Part shown: positions 10,736 to 22,480 of the stretch, piece by piece
Position numbering within the stretch: position 1 is the first letter of the stretch
Layout: each line of letters opens with the position of its first letter
NCBI GenBank assembly: GCA_037954665.1
Contig: JBBMOL010000181.1
Location: 744,001 to 808,000, forward strand
Direction: 5' to 3'
DNA length: 64,000 nt
Source: Laguncularia racemosa
Taxonomy: Eukaryota; Streptophyta; Magnoliopsida; Myrtales; Combretaceae
Made by a program: the position numbers and the translations under genes
The notes under the pieces: model-generated
Databases searched by the model: none
What the model was told of the DNA's origin: nothing
The model's input: only the letters and a program-made list of their open reading frames with translations

Positions 10736-13700
10736 TGTATAAAAGCAAGGGTCTTCCCATGGTTGTTCCAATCCGTTCCAACTTCAAGATTGCTCCAATC
10801 CTTTCCGGCTTCATGGACAACCTTTATCAACCCGTTAAGTGCTTCCTTGAATCGTTTCGCTTGATTTCTTGTGATCGGTCCAGGCGGCACTTCAAGAGGA
10901 TCCACATTTCTTCTTCCGACTTGGCTCCCATCATGGATCTCATCATTCCCCTCCTCTTGAAAAGGATTTGTCCTCAAATCATTGCCTGCATCAAATGGAC
11001 TTAGATCAGTAACATAAAATGTGACACTTACTGGATACACACCTGGTAAATTTTTCTTGTAGGCATTGTCATTGATTTTCTTAAGCATCGGAAATGGACC
11101 GTCTCCCCGAGGGTTCAACTTGGATCTCCTCTGCAATGGAAACCTCTCCTTGAGAAAATGCACCCAAACCCAATCTCCAGGCTGAAAAATCTTGGGTTTC
11201 CTGCCCTTATTCACTCTTGAAGTGACCCTGGCATTTTTTTTTCAGTCCTACTCTTTACCTGTGCATGTAGCTTTCTCACGAAATCTTCCTTAGAATCAGC
11301 ATCAAAACTCACAAGCTTGTTAAGTGGCAATGACAATAAATAATTAGGATTTAGTGGGTTAAAACCAAACACAATCTCAAATGGTGAACAATGAATAATG
11401 CTATTTAAAGCCTTATTACATGCAAACTCCACAAATGGTAGGTAATCCTTCCAAGTCCTAATGTTCTTCTCTATGATTGCCCCTAACAATTGAATTAAAG
11501 TCCTGTTAACCACCTCAATTTGCCCATCAGTTTGTGGGTGATAGATAGTCGAAAACAGCCGTTTAGTTCCTAACTTTTTCCACAATACTTTCCAAAAATA
11601 ACTCAAAAATTTCTCATCTCAATCACTAACAATGCTTCTAGGTATACCATGCGGACGCACTACCTTTTTAAAGAACAAATCAACAATGTGTATAGCATCA
11701 TCAGTTTTATGACAAGGAATGAAGTGAACCGTTTTAAAAATCTTATCCACAACCACAAAATTAGAATCTCGACCATGCCTCGGCCTAGATAATCCTAACA
11801 CAAAATCTATGGAAATGTTTATCCATGGCTCACGAGGAATGACACTATACTCATATAACTAATCTAAGAAGTCATCTAAACAAGGAATGGGATGACGATA
11901 CTTTACCGTAAAGTTGTTAATGGCGTGGCAGTCAACACACATTCTCCATGTCCCATCCTTCTTAGGCACCAAAATCATAGGCACTGCACATGGACTCATG
12001 CCTTCTCTCACATATCCCTTCTCCATTAACTCATCTACCTGCCTTTGGAGTTCCTTCGGAAAGACATTTTCAAAATCCTGCACAATAGACACAACCACAC
12101 TAGGCAAAGAGTTAGATAGTTCGTTAGTATTAAGACATGTTTCCTTAAAACCCAGCAACAACATAGGTTGCTTCATCACTAACGCTCTCCTCACTACACT
12201 CGCTCTTGCCACACAACTCTCCTTTTGCAAGGCTGCCCTCTCCTTTTCACTCACCACCAAAGTTGATTCCCCATCAACTTGGCCTCTCACACTCTTTCCA
12301 GCCTTCCTCTCTTTTTCCTTTTGATCTTGACTTTTATATTCCTTTTCTTTCTCATTATCTTTTGCTCTCTCACTTTCCCTCTGCTTTTCACTCACCTTAT
12401 GTTTTGTAAAAGATTGTTGTAGCTGTAACTGGCCCTCATACACTTGTTTGGGTGTTAACGATTTAAGATTAAAGCTTTTCCCTTGGTGAACAAGCGTATA
12501 CTTGTTAGAAAAGCCATCATGAACAACCTTCCTATCAAATTGCCATGGCCTCCCCAACAACACATGACATGCTTGCATTGGCACTACATCACATAACACC
12601 TCATCCTCATACCTTCCAATGTGAAAACCAATCAAGGCTTGCTTACTCACCTTAGTCTCACCACTATCATTCAACCACTGCAATTTATATGGACTAGGGT
12701 GTCTAACAGTTTTGAGCCCCAGCCTCTCAACAATAAAATTACTCACTACATTGGTGCAACTCCCTCCATCAATGATCAAGCTGCAAATATGATATCCTAG
12801 ATAACATCTAGTATGAAATATATTCTCTCTTTGCACCTCTTCTTCTTCCTTCACCTGCACATTCAAAGCTCGCTTCACTACTGCCACTAGCCTTCCCATT
12901 GCAGGCTCCTCATCATCACTAGCATCCTCTAATGGAGGCATATCATCTTCTTCACTATCCCCCTCAGTCTCATACTCCCCATCATCATGCAAAATCATCA
13001 CATGCTTATTTGGACATTGACTAGCAATATGGCCTCTACCTTGACATTTAAAACATCTAATGTCACGATTTCTAGAAGTAGAAGATTTAGGGTTACCTTG
13101 ATTACCAGGAGTAGAACCCGCTTGCCTCAGCTCCCCTTTTGGTTTGGTGGGTAAAGGCTTTTCTTCTTTTGTTCCATTGGTTGGTCTTCTAAGTGGATGA
13201 ACCATTACCCTATAGAAACCGTACATTACTACTACCTTTCCTCTTGTGCTGGTTCTCAACCTTTATAGCCATGTGAACCATATCCTCCAATTCTACATAA
13301 TGCTGTAATTCAACCACATTTTGGATTTCTCTATTCAACCCAGCAAGAAACCTAGCCATTGTAGCCTCTCTATCCTCCTCTACATTTGCCCTAATCATAG
13401 TGACTTCCATCTCCTTGAAATATTCATCTACACTTCGGCTTCCCTGCCTCAGAGTTTGCAACTTGTTGTGCAATTCACGATAGTAATACACAGGCACAAA
13501 CCGCTTCTTCATCACTCTTTTCATCTCTTCCCAAGACTCAATAGGTGGCTCGCCACTCCTCCTCCTATTCAACATTAGTTGATCCCACCACACTATAGCA
13601 TAATCCGAAAACTCAATGGCAGCAAGTTTTACTTTCTTTCTCCCACTATAGTTGTGACAATCAAACACCATCTCCACCTTTTTCTCCCACTCTAACTACG

Positions 13701-14085
13701 CCTCGGGATCATTCTTCCCTTGGAAAGGAGGAATCTTCATCTTTATGCTACTTAATTGATCATCCTCTCTATTCCTATCTCCTCTATCTTCCCAATCCCT
13801 AGTTCCTCTATTCCGACTACTATATCCTCTATAACTCCCGATAGAAGGCTCATCAAAGTCATCATCCGACATTTTATCTCCACCCCTCGGTGCTCTTCTA
13901 GAACGACTCTCCCTCTTATGCCCTTGGAGTACGTTTGTGGATTGCTCTAGTCTTTGCTCTACCGTTTTATGAATTTGTTCCATTCCCTCTTGGAACATCC
14001 TCTTCATCTCACCCCTCAACGCCTCAATTACTAACCTAGCATCAAACCTTCCCCTCTCACCTTCAAGAGAATGTTGTCTTGACAT
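10714..14085 (-). pseudogene. B2 gag-pol remnant lacking the RT core and RNase H
   Basis: Starts at MSRQHSLEGERGRFDARL (ATG at 14085). Gag runs to about 13210, then a CCHC knuckle CFKCQGRGHIASQC (about 13014-13055), an acidic stretch, protease with LIIDGGSCTNVVSNF and VLLGRPW, and the first part of reverse transcriptase with CAVPMILVPKKDGTWRMCVDC. The frame ends at 11859 just after KYRHPIPCLDD. The next recognisable residues are integrase core (SIDFVLGLSRPRHGRDS, about 11810). The deletion therefore removes the catalytic RT palm, RNase H and the integrase zinc region. Integrase and the C-terminal domain continue to 10714, ending inside the 3' LTR with the CR-like PPGPITRNQAKRF. Several stops and frameshifts occur. 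Confidence 0.88.
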
Positions 14086-14579
14086 TGTCCCTGCAGAAAA
14101 GATTAGTACTAACACAAATATATATAAAATTAAACCTCTTGATACACTCCCTTACGTGTTTCGCTCAAATGATGATATCACACAGTCACTCGTGTATTCT
14201 CACAAACAACGATGATATCAACTCGCCAATTCCTCTTCTCAATTCTCTTGGAACTAACCCAAACTACACTAATTCCTTTCCGTTGAATTCAAAACAAATC
14301 TAGGGTTTGTAAATTTTTTATTTTTTATTTTTCTATCCGATTTTTTTTTTCTCTGTTTTTTCTTTTGATCACGTTTCTCTTGTCTTTCTTTTCTTTTCTC
14401 TTCTTTTTTTTTCGTGATTTTTAGTCTTTTTTTTTTTTTTAACAATCGACTAGTAGATACTACACTGTCAAAAGACAATTAATATTATGAAATTGAATGC
14501 TAACAATGGATATGAACGATTGGAGTTAGGGTTTTGATATTACCTTCCTTAAACTGAACTGATGTTTCGACAAACCTAA

Positions 14580-14591
14580 GCTCCGATACCA
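14580..14591 (-). other. Primer binding site of B2
   Basis: TGGTATCGGAGC on the minus strand, one base off the usual initiator-Met match, three bases from the end of the 5' LTR. Confidence 0.7.
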
Positions 14592-14594
14592 AAT

Positions 14595-15445
14595 TGATAC
14601 GAACCACGCCAACCCGTGACAAAACCCAATACCAATATGTTCGGAATTCGTTGCCTAAGACGTCCAAACACCTAAAGTGGAAACCGCGACCCGTTGTCTA
14701 TAAGCGAGACAAGAACCTTGGTATAATGTGAAGACACCACAATCGGGGATGAAAGACCGATTGATAAGTCGGGATGAACGCCACGGAAATTAATCCAATA
14801 AGTTCGATTTAGTTCTTGAAGAACCAAGAGAGGTGCCTCTCAAAAGTGTTTAATGTTCAAAGATGTAAATTCTTAGTTGTTCTAAACACTAGGAGCTTTT
14901 ATACTAGGGTTACAATTTGTGAAAAACAAGTCCAAAAAGACGTAGCTTAGATAAGTTGTGTAAAAACACGAAAACAGAACAAGCTGGCCGGCAGGGGATA
15001 CACGGCCGTGTACACGACCGTGTACTTTGGTCGTGTACTTTTCTATGCACATTCCGGTCACATACACGACCGTGTACTTCTGGTCGTGTATCTTTCTGTG
15101 GATTTGCTTGTCTCCATACACGGCCGTGCCTTTTAGCCGTGTATCGAGCTGTGTATGATTCTGTGCAATCTTGGAATTCCTACACGGCCGTGCCTTGAAC
15201 ATACACGCCCTCTTCAACCCGTGTCCCGTGTGACTTGTATAAAAGTAAGGGTCTTCCCATGGTTGTTCCAATCCGTTCCAACTTCATGATTGCTCCAATC
15301 CTTTCCAGCTTCATGGACAACCTTTATCAACCCGTTAAGTGCTTCATTGAATCGTTTCGCTTGATTTCTTGTGATCGGTCCAGGCGGCACTTCAAGAGGA
15401 TCCACATTTCTTCTTCCGGCTTGGCTCTCATCATGGATCTCATCA
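14595..15445 (-). repeat. 5' LTR of B2
   Basis: Same length (851 bp) as the left LTR, with matching ends. It contains the same CACGGCCGTG array (15001-15235) and TATA box (14897-14903). AAGTT, the target duplication, follows at 15446-15450. Confidence 0.92.
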
Positions 15446-15450
15446 AAGTT

Positions 15451-16379
15451 TCTATATTTTGGTTTGATTTGGAAGAAAACAATTTGTAAAACATGGGTTA
15501 GGCTTATGGTTATAACACTAGCAATATGGTGCTAGGTGCTATCATTAACGTAATGACACCTAAACCCTCAGACCATCCATTCCTCTATAGCCTTTATGAC
15601 TTTCTCCCTAACTCCTCAATCCCTACTATGACTTAACTCAACAACAATCATATCAAATAGCAACACAACAAATAGCAAATTCACATGCATAACATTCAAC
15701 ATACAACATAACATAGTAGCATATCATTAAGTTTCCCACTCACTTGTTTAAGGTTGTCGTAGTCCTAGCCGGAGTTGAGCAATTCCAGTGGTAACTCCTT
15801 CGTGTTCCTCTTGATGTTAGTATCCTTCTATGATGCTTCCTTAACCCAATCATAAAGCCACATCTCCACCTGAATTTAGTAGTCTTCTAGCACCCGATAT
15901 GTGTGCTCTGCTCATCTTGTGGTTGATGACAAGGTGTAAAGTTTCGTCCTTATGGAACTTTAGGCGAACAAGATTTGAATGTTGAACTTTCTTCGAATCT
16001 GTGCTTCCAACACCCCAAGTTGCTATGATCGATTGTCTGCTTTCCTTGTGTGGAAGTTAAGCAATTGAATGTCTTTGACCTGCTAAATTTGGAATTCCTT
16101 CTTCCACATATGCAAGATATGTTTGGAAAGGATAACTGAAGATCTTGCATTAGGGTATTTGGCCAAGAATGATCTTTCTCAACATCCTTTGAACACTCCA
16201 TTGTGAAGTCCATTTCATTCCCAATATCTCTCAGGCCATTATCTTAGATGTTGCTTGAATTACTCCCTTCACCATCTACACCATCATAAACACTTCTCTT
16301 ATCCATGAAGCATCTTTGAACCTTTCATTTATCTAATTATCTCTAACATCTTCCTACGAATCATCGCTTCCATTACCAT
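15451..16379 (+). repeat. Anonymous repeat DNA, continuation after B2
   Basis: Continues the host sequence of the B2 insertion. No frame with a recognisable product; the 87-codon minus-strand frame at 15950-16213 matches nothing I know. The words GCAAATTCACATGCATAACATTCAACATAC resemble the run at about 8820-8880 in loose form only. Confidence 0.35.
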
Positions 16380-16815
16380 ACATACACCAACCTTTCCCAC
16401 ACACCACATGCACACCAACATACACATATTCTTATCCATTTACTTACACACTTCACACACCATACATGCACCTATACATACATACACACCTACTTCTTTC
16501 ACCTTCCACACCACTATCACACACATATATACACATGCCCTGCATATACTTCACACCACCAATACATACTTACCCACATACTCTACACACATTACACACT
16601 TCCCATATTCATACTCGCATACCCACACCATACATCATCTCATACACTTACTCACATACTCCATATACACCTTACATCATCAATACATACACCCACATAC
16701 TTTGCACACACCACATTCACCTTCTATCCTCACACATACATATTCACACTCCACACATCATCTCATACTCATACATACATATCCCCCACACATCATCCTT
16801 AACTTCCACACTTAC
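16380..16815 (+). repeat. CA/TACAT-rich low-complexity tract, left part
   Basis: Dominated by ACACA, CATAC and CACAT words without a fixed period. It continues after A1 at 21607-22470, so A1 inserted into one tract. The long frames rich in His, Thr and Ser here result from composition and are not genes. Confidence 0.85.
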
Positions 16816-17825
16816 TGATGGGAAAAATTCTGGCACTGTCAACCTTTTCAGAACCCAATCTGGATGATTGACCAAATTGCTCATCTTTTATCTTATGTTT
16901 TTATTTCTAATAAACTTTGAGAATAATCTTACAGGTACAATTATATATCTCCATGGGATGCCAAAATGTCCTACAACTTCAATTGGACACAAGACATTTT
17001 TCTGGGTAACAATCAAAGGCCCGCTGCGATTGTTCTCTATTCTGAGGCATTGGATCACGAAGATTTATGTTATTTTGTATCTTGTAAATGTTTATTGAAC
17101 TATTTTGGTTGTATTTTGGTTTTGGGACACTTTTATTTCCATGTAACTTTCATTTAGGGTTAGCCACCTTAAAAGTGGCAAACTTGTAATTTTGAGCACT
17201 TTTTAACCCTAGAAGTAGCAAGTATAAATACTTGCTTAAGAGAGGGTTTAGGGAGCTTATTTTTGCAGAAAATACACTCTCTTTTCACGTGTGAATTAGG
17301 GTTCATACCTTGGTTCCAACTCTTATCAATTTCAATTCCAAGACTTGAAATTGTGGCGAGTGCAACAATTGGAATTTGTGAGTCATATCAATTCCTACTT
17401 GTTGTGATTTCTTTTCCTCTCTAGTGTGTTGTATCTAGGGTTGATTAGAGATAGTTCTTGGTCAGATTTACATCTTATTGTACACGAATTCATTTGATTA
17501 TTTGAAAGAATTATCAAGTTGATTCAATTCATCATTAAGGATTTCTTTGCTAGCGTGAATTTCACCATTTAGAAAAGGGATCTTCCTTCACGGTTTTCTT
17601 TGTCAAATTGAGGCTTGCTTTTCGTGGATTATATGATATTAGAAGTGTTATTAGAAGCCATTTCCATTGTAGTATTCAGATTATATCATTAGTAGGTTGA
17701 ATTTCATCATTTCAACATTAGGGTTCACTAGAAAAGTGCAATTTTTGGGATCCGATTTTGCCTAGACTTGAGATATCTTTTCTTAAGTCTTTTGAATGTG
17801 CTTTAAAGTGTGATTAGGCACATCA
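16816..17825 (+). repeat. 5' LTR of A1
   Basis: Runs from TGATGGGAAAAATTCTGG to TAGGCACATCA. It is immediately followed by the primer site and preceded by the target duplication CTTAC. Confidence 0.95.
17218..17235 (+). promoter_or_regulatory. TATA box inside an 18-bp perfect palindrome (A1 5' LTR)
   Basis: GCAAGTATAAATACTTGC is a perfect inverted repeat centred on TATAAATA (17223-17230). TTAACCCTAG lies just upstream and GGGTTTAGGG just downstream. Confidence 0.75.
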
Positions 17826-17831
17826 TCTTTT

Positions 17832-17845
17832 TGGTATCAGAGCTC
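17832..17845 (+). other. Primer binding site of A1
   Basis: TGGTATCAGAGCTC, six bases after the 5' LTR end, complementary to initiator tRNA-Met. Confidence 0.85.
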
Positions 17846-18751
17846 TTGTTGAGAGAAGGGAATTGGTTGTATTAATTTCGTGGAAGTGATCAACAATTAG
17901 GGTTGATCAAGTGGAAAAAACGCAATTGTGTAGTTGTTTTTGTTGTTGTAGTTTGAGATTGTGAAATTGTTTTGGATTGGGATTTAATTTGCTGATTATT
18001 GGAGTTGATTTGGGAAGGTTATTATATCACTTTGTGGATACTAATTCACGTGGAAGAGCAGAAGTACAAGGTGGAATTACCTTAGCAAATTGTTTGAAAT
18101 TGTGAAACTTACCAATTGTTGCCGTGTAGCTTATGGCGTGTGGAGTTGTGAAGTTTGTTGTTTTTGATTTCCATTGTGTAATTCTGAATTGGAGGAGTAC
18201 AATTTGCAGATTACATTGAGTATTGATTAGCAAGGAATTATTTGAATTCAAAATATATGCAATTAAGTTGTGGGAGTTAATGATTGCTATTTGAATTTGA
18301 ATTCATTGTTACCAATTGAGGAAGGCTTGCAATAAGTGAAGTTATTTGAAATTCAAATTGTAAGTTGCTGCCTATAGTGGGATTCGGAATTCATTTTGGA
18401 AAGCTACTTATTAATCTCTTGTCTTCATTATTTGCCGTGGGAGTTGAAGATTACTTGTATTCATTGTTCACTTGGTTGTTGCCGTGGAAGTATTACATAT
18501 TAATTGTAGTTGTTGCTTGTGTGTTGCCATGGAGTAAACTTGTGGAAATTAATTTTGCTGCATCGTGTACTTGTGGCTTGTTGTGGAGGAGAGTATTACA
18601 CATGAGTTGCAATTATAAATTGTAACATTAAGTGGGTTTGTTGTTTGTCTTTTGTAGTTACCATTGTGTGAAGTTTAAGGAAGTATTGTAGTGGAAGTGT
18701 ATATCCTTGAATCATATCATTTTGAGAAACAATATACAAGGATCTACAAAT
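17846..18751 (+). other. Untranslated leader of A1
   Basis: About 0.9 kb of GT-rich, T-rich sequence without a sustained frame. The A2, A3 and A4 leaders carry the same words, such as AATTCAAATTC blocks and TAATTGCATATG-like segments. A packaging signal would be expected here but cannot be identified by eye. Confidence 0.6.
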
Positions 18752-20643
18752 ATGTCTAATGATAGTGTGAATGGGGGATTGGGTGAAGAAGCCAATAGCC
18801 AGGTTGGTGGAGGACATGGACGTAATGTAGCAGGCAGAAGAACTCTGGAGGAACAACTTTAGGAGCTTACTACTATGGTTGCTACACTAGCAACTAGAGT
18901 TGATAGGATGACTTTACCACAACCACCAGTGGTAAACCAACCGGCACCACCTCGAGTAGCTCCACAAAACCCTCATCGAAACAGAGTAGTGGAAGAGAGA
19001 GATGACAATTTTGGAGTCAACCTAAATCAGAATAGGGATTTCAGGCCACCTCGGGGTTTGGAATATGTGAAACTACAGATGCCATCCTATGATGGTAAGG
19101 GATCAGCAGATGAGTACCTGGACTGGGAGGATAAGGTCGAAGGTCTTTTCGAATGTTATGAGATTGACGACAATACCAGGGTCAGATTGGCTGCAGTTGA
19201 ATTTGTAGGGTATGCTGCACTTTGGTGGAAGAATCTAATCATCAATAGGCGTCGGGATGGAGAGGCTGAGGTTCAGACCTAGAGGGATATGAAGAGGTTG
19301 TTAAGGAAGAGGTTCATTCCTGAGCACTACAAACAGGAGCTGTTTATGCGACTGCAAATTTTGAGGCAGGGGGGAAAAACGGTGGATGATTATGTGCAGG
19401 AATTTGAGACCCTTATGATTAGGTGTGGGTCTGTTGAGCCTCCGGAACAAACTATAGCACGATTTGTCTCAGGTTTAAAATATGAGATAGCGTGTATTTT
19501 TGAGCTACAGCGCTACACCACACTTGATGAGGCTATTCAGTTGGCCTTAAAAGTAGAGAGACAGAGGAGGTCCAACTTCTTTAGGGCTCCTAGCAGCAGG
19601 CCCAAACTACTAATAGACCCATATCAGCCGACAGTCGATCAGGGGGAGCAAAGGCGGTTGGTGAGGGAGTCAAGACAGTGGACACTACTACCCCAACCAT
19701 CATCAGGGAAAACTTACCCACTAGGAAGGGTAAAGAGGTCATGGCACCAGAAACGAGGCAGATTGTTCCCGGATCTACTAGTGGGAAAGCACGCCAGATT
19801 AAATGTTTTAAATGCATGGGATTTGGGCATATGGCTGCACAGTGTCCAAATAAGAGGGTGATGACTATTATGGAAGACATTGGAGAGGATACTGAGGATG
19901 ACCATGAACAGATTGAGCCTACAGATTTACCAACAGTATTGCAGGAATATTATGATGATCAGAATGCAAATGCACCTGAGGAGCATACTGGAGGAAAATA
20001 TCTATCCCTCAATGTATTACGCAGGATTTTGTCCACATCTCCTGATGTCAGTGATATTCAGAGGGAGAACATATTTCATACCTCTTGCAGAATCAGAGGT
20101 AACCTTTGTGTACTCATCATTGATAGTGGTAGTTGCACAAATGTTATATCTGCTGCACTAGTAGACAAATTTCAACTGTCTACTATACCTCATCCTAGTC
20201 CTTATCATTTGCATTGGCTGGATAATAGAGGTAGTATGCATGTTACCCTTAGGGCAAAGGTTCCAGTGAGTGTCGGGCAGGATTATCATGATGAGATCCT
20301 TTGTGATATAGTTCCTATGCATGCATTCCATTTGCTGTTGGGTCGGCCCTGGTTGTATGATCGACGGGTGATACATGATGGGTTTAAAAATACCTACATG
20401 TTTAGCATGGGCGAGACACGCATAATCCTATTACCAATGACTCCATCTGAGGTCGAGAGTTTTCAGAAAGAGGTCAGGCAGCCGTCCACTACCATGGTTA
20501 GTCGGGGAAGCAGAACAACAGAGATCCTAGGGTTCAATTCCACAATTGATCCTCTAGATTTGAGGGCAAATCTTTCAGAAGCCCGAGGAGATGATGGGAA
20601 AAATTCTGGCACTGTCAACCTTTTCAGAACCCAATCTGGATGA
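18752..20643 (+). pseudogene. A1 gag-protease with deleted pol and a short LTR-encoded tail
   Basis: The likely start is ATG at 18752 (MSNDSVNGGLGEEANS). Stops occur at 18860-18862 and 19280-19282, with a frameshift near 19600. Gag homology is clear: ADEYLDWEDKVEGLFECYE, ALWWKNLIINRRR and RFIPEHYKQELFMRL. A CCHC knuckle CFKCMGFGHMAAQC lies at 19804-19845. Protease has LIIDSGSCTNVISAALV near 20112-20165 and LLLGRPWLYDRRVIHDGF near 20335. The frame then passes straight to DLRANLSEARGDD, the last residues before the 3' LTR in this lineage, and ends inside the LTR at 20643. Reverse transcriptase, RNase H and integrase are cleanly missing. The LTR-encoded tail is only about 17 residues and lacks the CR-like motif seen in A3 and B1. 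Confidence 0.9.
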
Positions 20644-21601
20644 TTGACCAAATTGCTCATCTTTTATCTTATGTTTTTATTTCTAATAAACTTTGAGAAT
20701 AATCTTACAGGTACAATTATATATCTCCATGGGATGCCAAAATGTCCTACAACTTCAGTTGGACAGAAGACATTTTTCTGGGTAACAATCAAAGGCCCGC
20801 TGCGATTGTTCTCTATTCTGAGGCATTGGATCATGAAGATTTATGTTATTTTGTATCTTGTAAATGTTTATTGAACTATTTTGGTTGTATTTTGGTTTTG
20901 GGACACTTTTATTTCCATGTAACTTTCATTTAGGGTTAGCCACCTTAAAAGTGGCAAACTTGTAATTTTGAGCACTTTTTAACCCTAGAAGTAGCAAGTA
21001 TAAATACTTGCTTAAGAGAGGGTTTAGGGAGCTTATTTTTGCAGAACATACACTCTCTTTTCACGTGTGAATTAGGGTTCATACCTTGGTTCCAACTCTT
21101 ATCAATTTCAATTCCAAGACTTGAAATTGTGGCGAGTGCAACAATTGGAATTTGTGAGTCATATCAATTCCTACTTGTTGTGATTTCTTTTCCTCTCTAG
21201 TGTGTTGTATCTAGGGTTGATTAGAGATAGTTCTTGGTCAGATTTACATCTTATTGTACACGAATTCATTTGATTATTTGAAAGAATTATCAAGTTGATT
21301 CAATTCATCATTAAGGATTTCTTTGCTAGCGTGAATTTCACCATTTAGAAAAGGGATCTTCCTTCACGGTTTTCTTTGTCAAATTGAGGCTTGATTTTCG
21401 TGGATTATATGATATTAGAAGTGTTATTAGAAGCCATTTCCATTGTGGTATTCAGATTATATCATTAGTAGGTTGAATTTCATCATTTCAACATTAGGGT
21501 TCACTAGAAAAGTGCCATTTTTGGGATCCGATTTTGCCTAGACTTGAGATATCTTTTCTTAAGTCTTTTGAATGTGCTTTAAAGTGTGATTAGGCACATC
21601 A
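20592..21601 (+). repeat. 3' LTR of A1
   Basis: Same length as the 5' LTR (1010 bp) with about seven base differences. It encodes the last residues and stop of the gag-protease frame. The palindromic TATA is at 20994-21011. It is followed by the target duplication CTTAC at 21602-21606. Confidence 0.95.
20994..21011 (+). promoter_or_regulatory. TATA palindrome of the A1 3' LTR
   Basis: Identical 18-base palindrome to that in the 5' LTR. Confidence 0.75.
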
Positions 21602-21606
21602 CTTAC

Positions 21607-22480
21607 ACACACATGTTCATACATTACATTCTATTTCTCACACATACATACATACCCACATACACCACTCCTTCCTTATACATATATACATACTCACACA
21701 CCACATATCTTCCATACATATACACACATGCTACATACTCCACACACCATTCATATACACACTAGAACCACACACCCTACACCTTCCATACACCTACACA
21801 CATACGCATACATACATCTTTATACACATCATACATCCTCAACCACACATACTCACATACCCACTTCATTCACACACACACATTCCGCATACACTACATC
21901 ACCTCCTCATTTACATGCACGCATACACACACACCATATGCATCCTCATACATACATATTCGTATACACATCCTCATTCATGCACATACACATACACATC
22001 TTCATTCCCACACACACATATGCACCTTCCTCCACATACATGCACTCCCGTACATCCTACACCATCATCCACACATACACATGCATCTTTCTCATCCATG
22101 CACATAGCTGCACACAACCACACACACTCACACGCACATACGTACATAGCCTCCATTCGCGCTCATCCACAAACTCTCACACCCCCCACTTCCTTCACAT
22201 GCGCACACACATCCTCATGCATATACAAACATACCCTTTACCATACACACATCATTCTTCACTACATACAAACACGTACGAATTTTCATTCACGCACACA
22301 CTCACATACACCTCCTCGTTCATGTACATTACCACACACACATCCTTCCTCCACACACTCACACAAACACACAACCTTCACCTGCATACACGTATCCTTA
22401 CACACATTATCCACCGCCATATACACCACACACTTCCATTCACACACATACACATATTCTTCTCTTCCTCTTCCCATCGC
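21607..22480 (+). repeat. CA/TACAT-rich low-complexity tract, right part
   Basis: Continuation of the tract at 16380-16815, with the same words (CACACACA, CATACAT, CTCATACA). It is open over long distances in several frames simply because stop words are rare in such sequence. Confidence 0.85.

Larger units (their letters stand above)
10095..10945 (-). repeat. 3' LTR of B2
   Basis: Minus-strand LTR running from TGATGAGATCC at 10945 to GTATCA at 10095. It encodes the last part of pol, contains a CACGGCCGTG array and has a TATA box (TATAAAA on the minus strand) at 10397-10403. Confidence 0.92.
10095..15445 (-). mobile_element. CRM-like gypsy element B2, complete but internally deleted
   Basis: Two 851-bp LTRs (10095-10945 and 14595-15445) flank gag and pol on the minus strand. 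AAGTT is duplicated at 10090-10094 and 15446-15450, so this is one intact insertion. I count about 31 differences between the LTRs by eye (3.6 percent), roughly 1.4 million years at the commonly used 1.3e-8 per site per year. Most of reverse transcriptase, all RNase H and the integrase zinc region are missing, so it cannot move by itself. The CRM assignment rests on the gag knuckle, the protease motif DGGSCTNV and the LTR-encoded CR-like tail. Confidence 0.93.
16816..21601 (+). mobile_element. CRM-like non-autonomous gypsy element A1, complete and young
   Basis: Two 1010-bp LTRs flank a 2.8-kb interior with primer site, leader, gag and protease but no reverse transcriptase, RNase H or integrase. 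CTTAC is duplicated at 16811-16815 and 21602-21606. I count about seven differences between the LTRs by eye, consistent with insertion roughly 0.3 million years ago at 1.3e-8 per site per year. The first 250 bases or so of its LTR differ from those of A2-A5, while the rest, from about GGGACACTTTTATTTCC on, is shared. Gag carries two stops and one frameshift, so even gag is damaged in this copy. Confidence 0.93.

Noticed and set aside
12206..12409. Plus-strand frames opposite the B2 and B1 linkers (11914-12409, 40665-41142)
   Set aside because: Antisense shadows of the charged protease-RT linker, repeated in both B copies only because the sense sequence is shared.
17160..17250. AACCCTA motifs as interstitial telomere repeats
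   Set aside because: Single copies only, at fixed positions near TATA, with no tandem TTTAGGG array.
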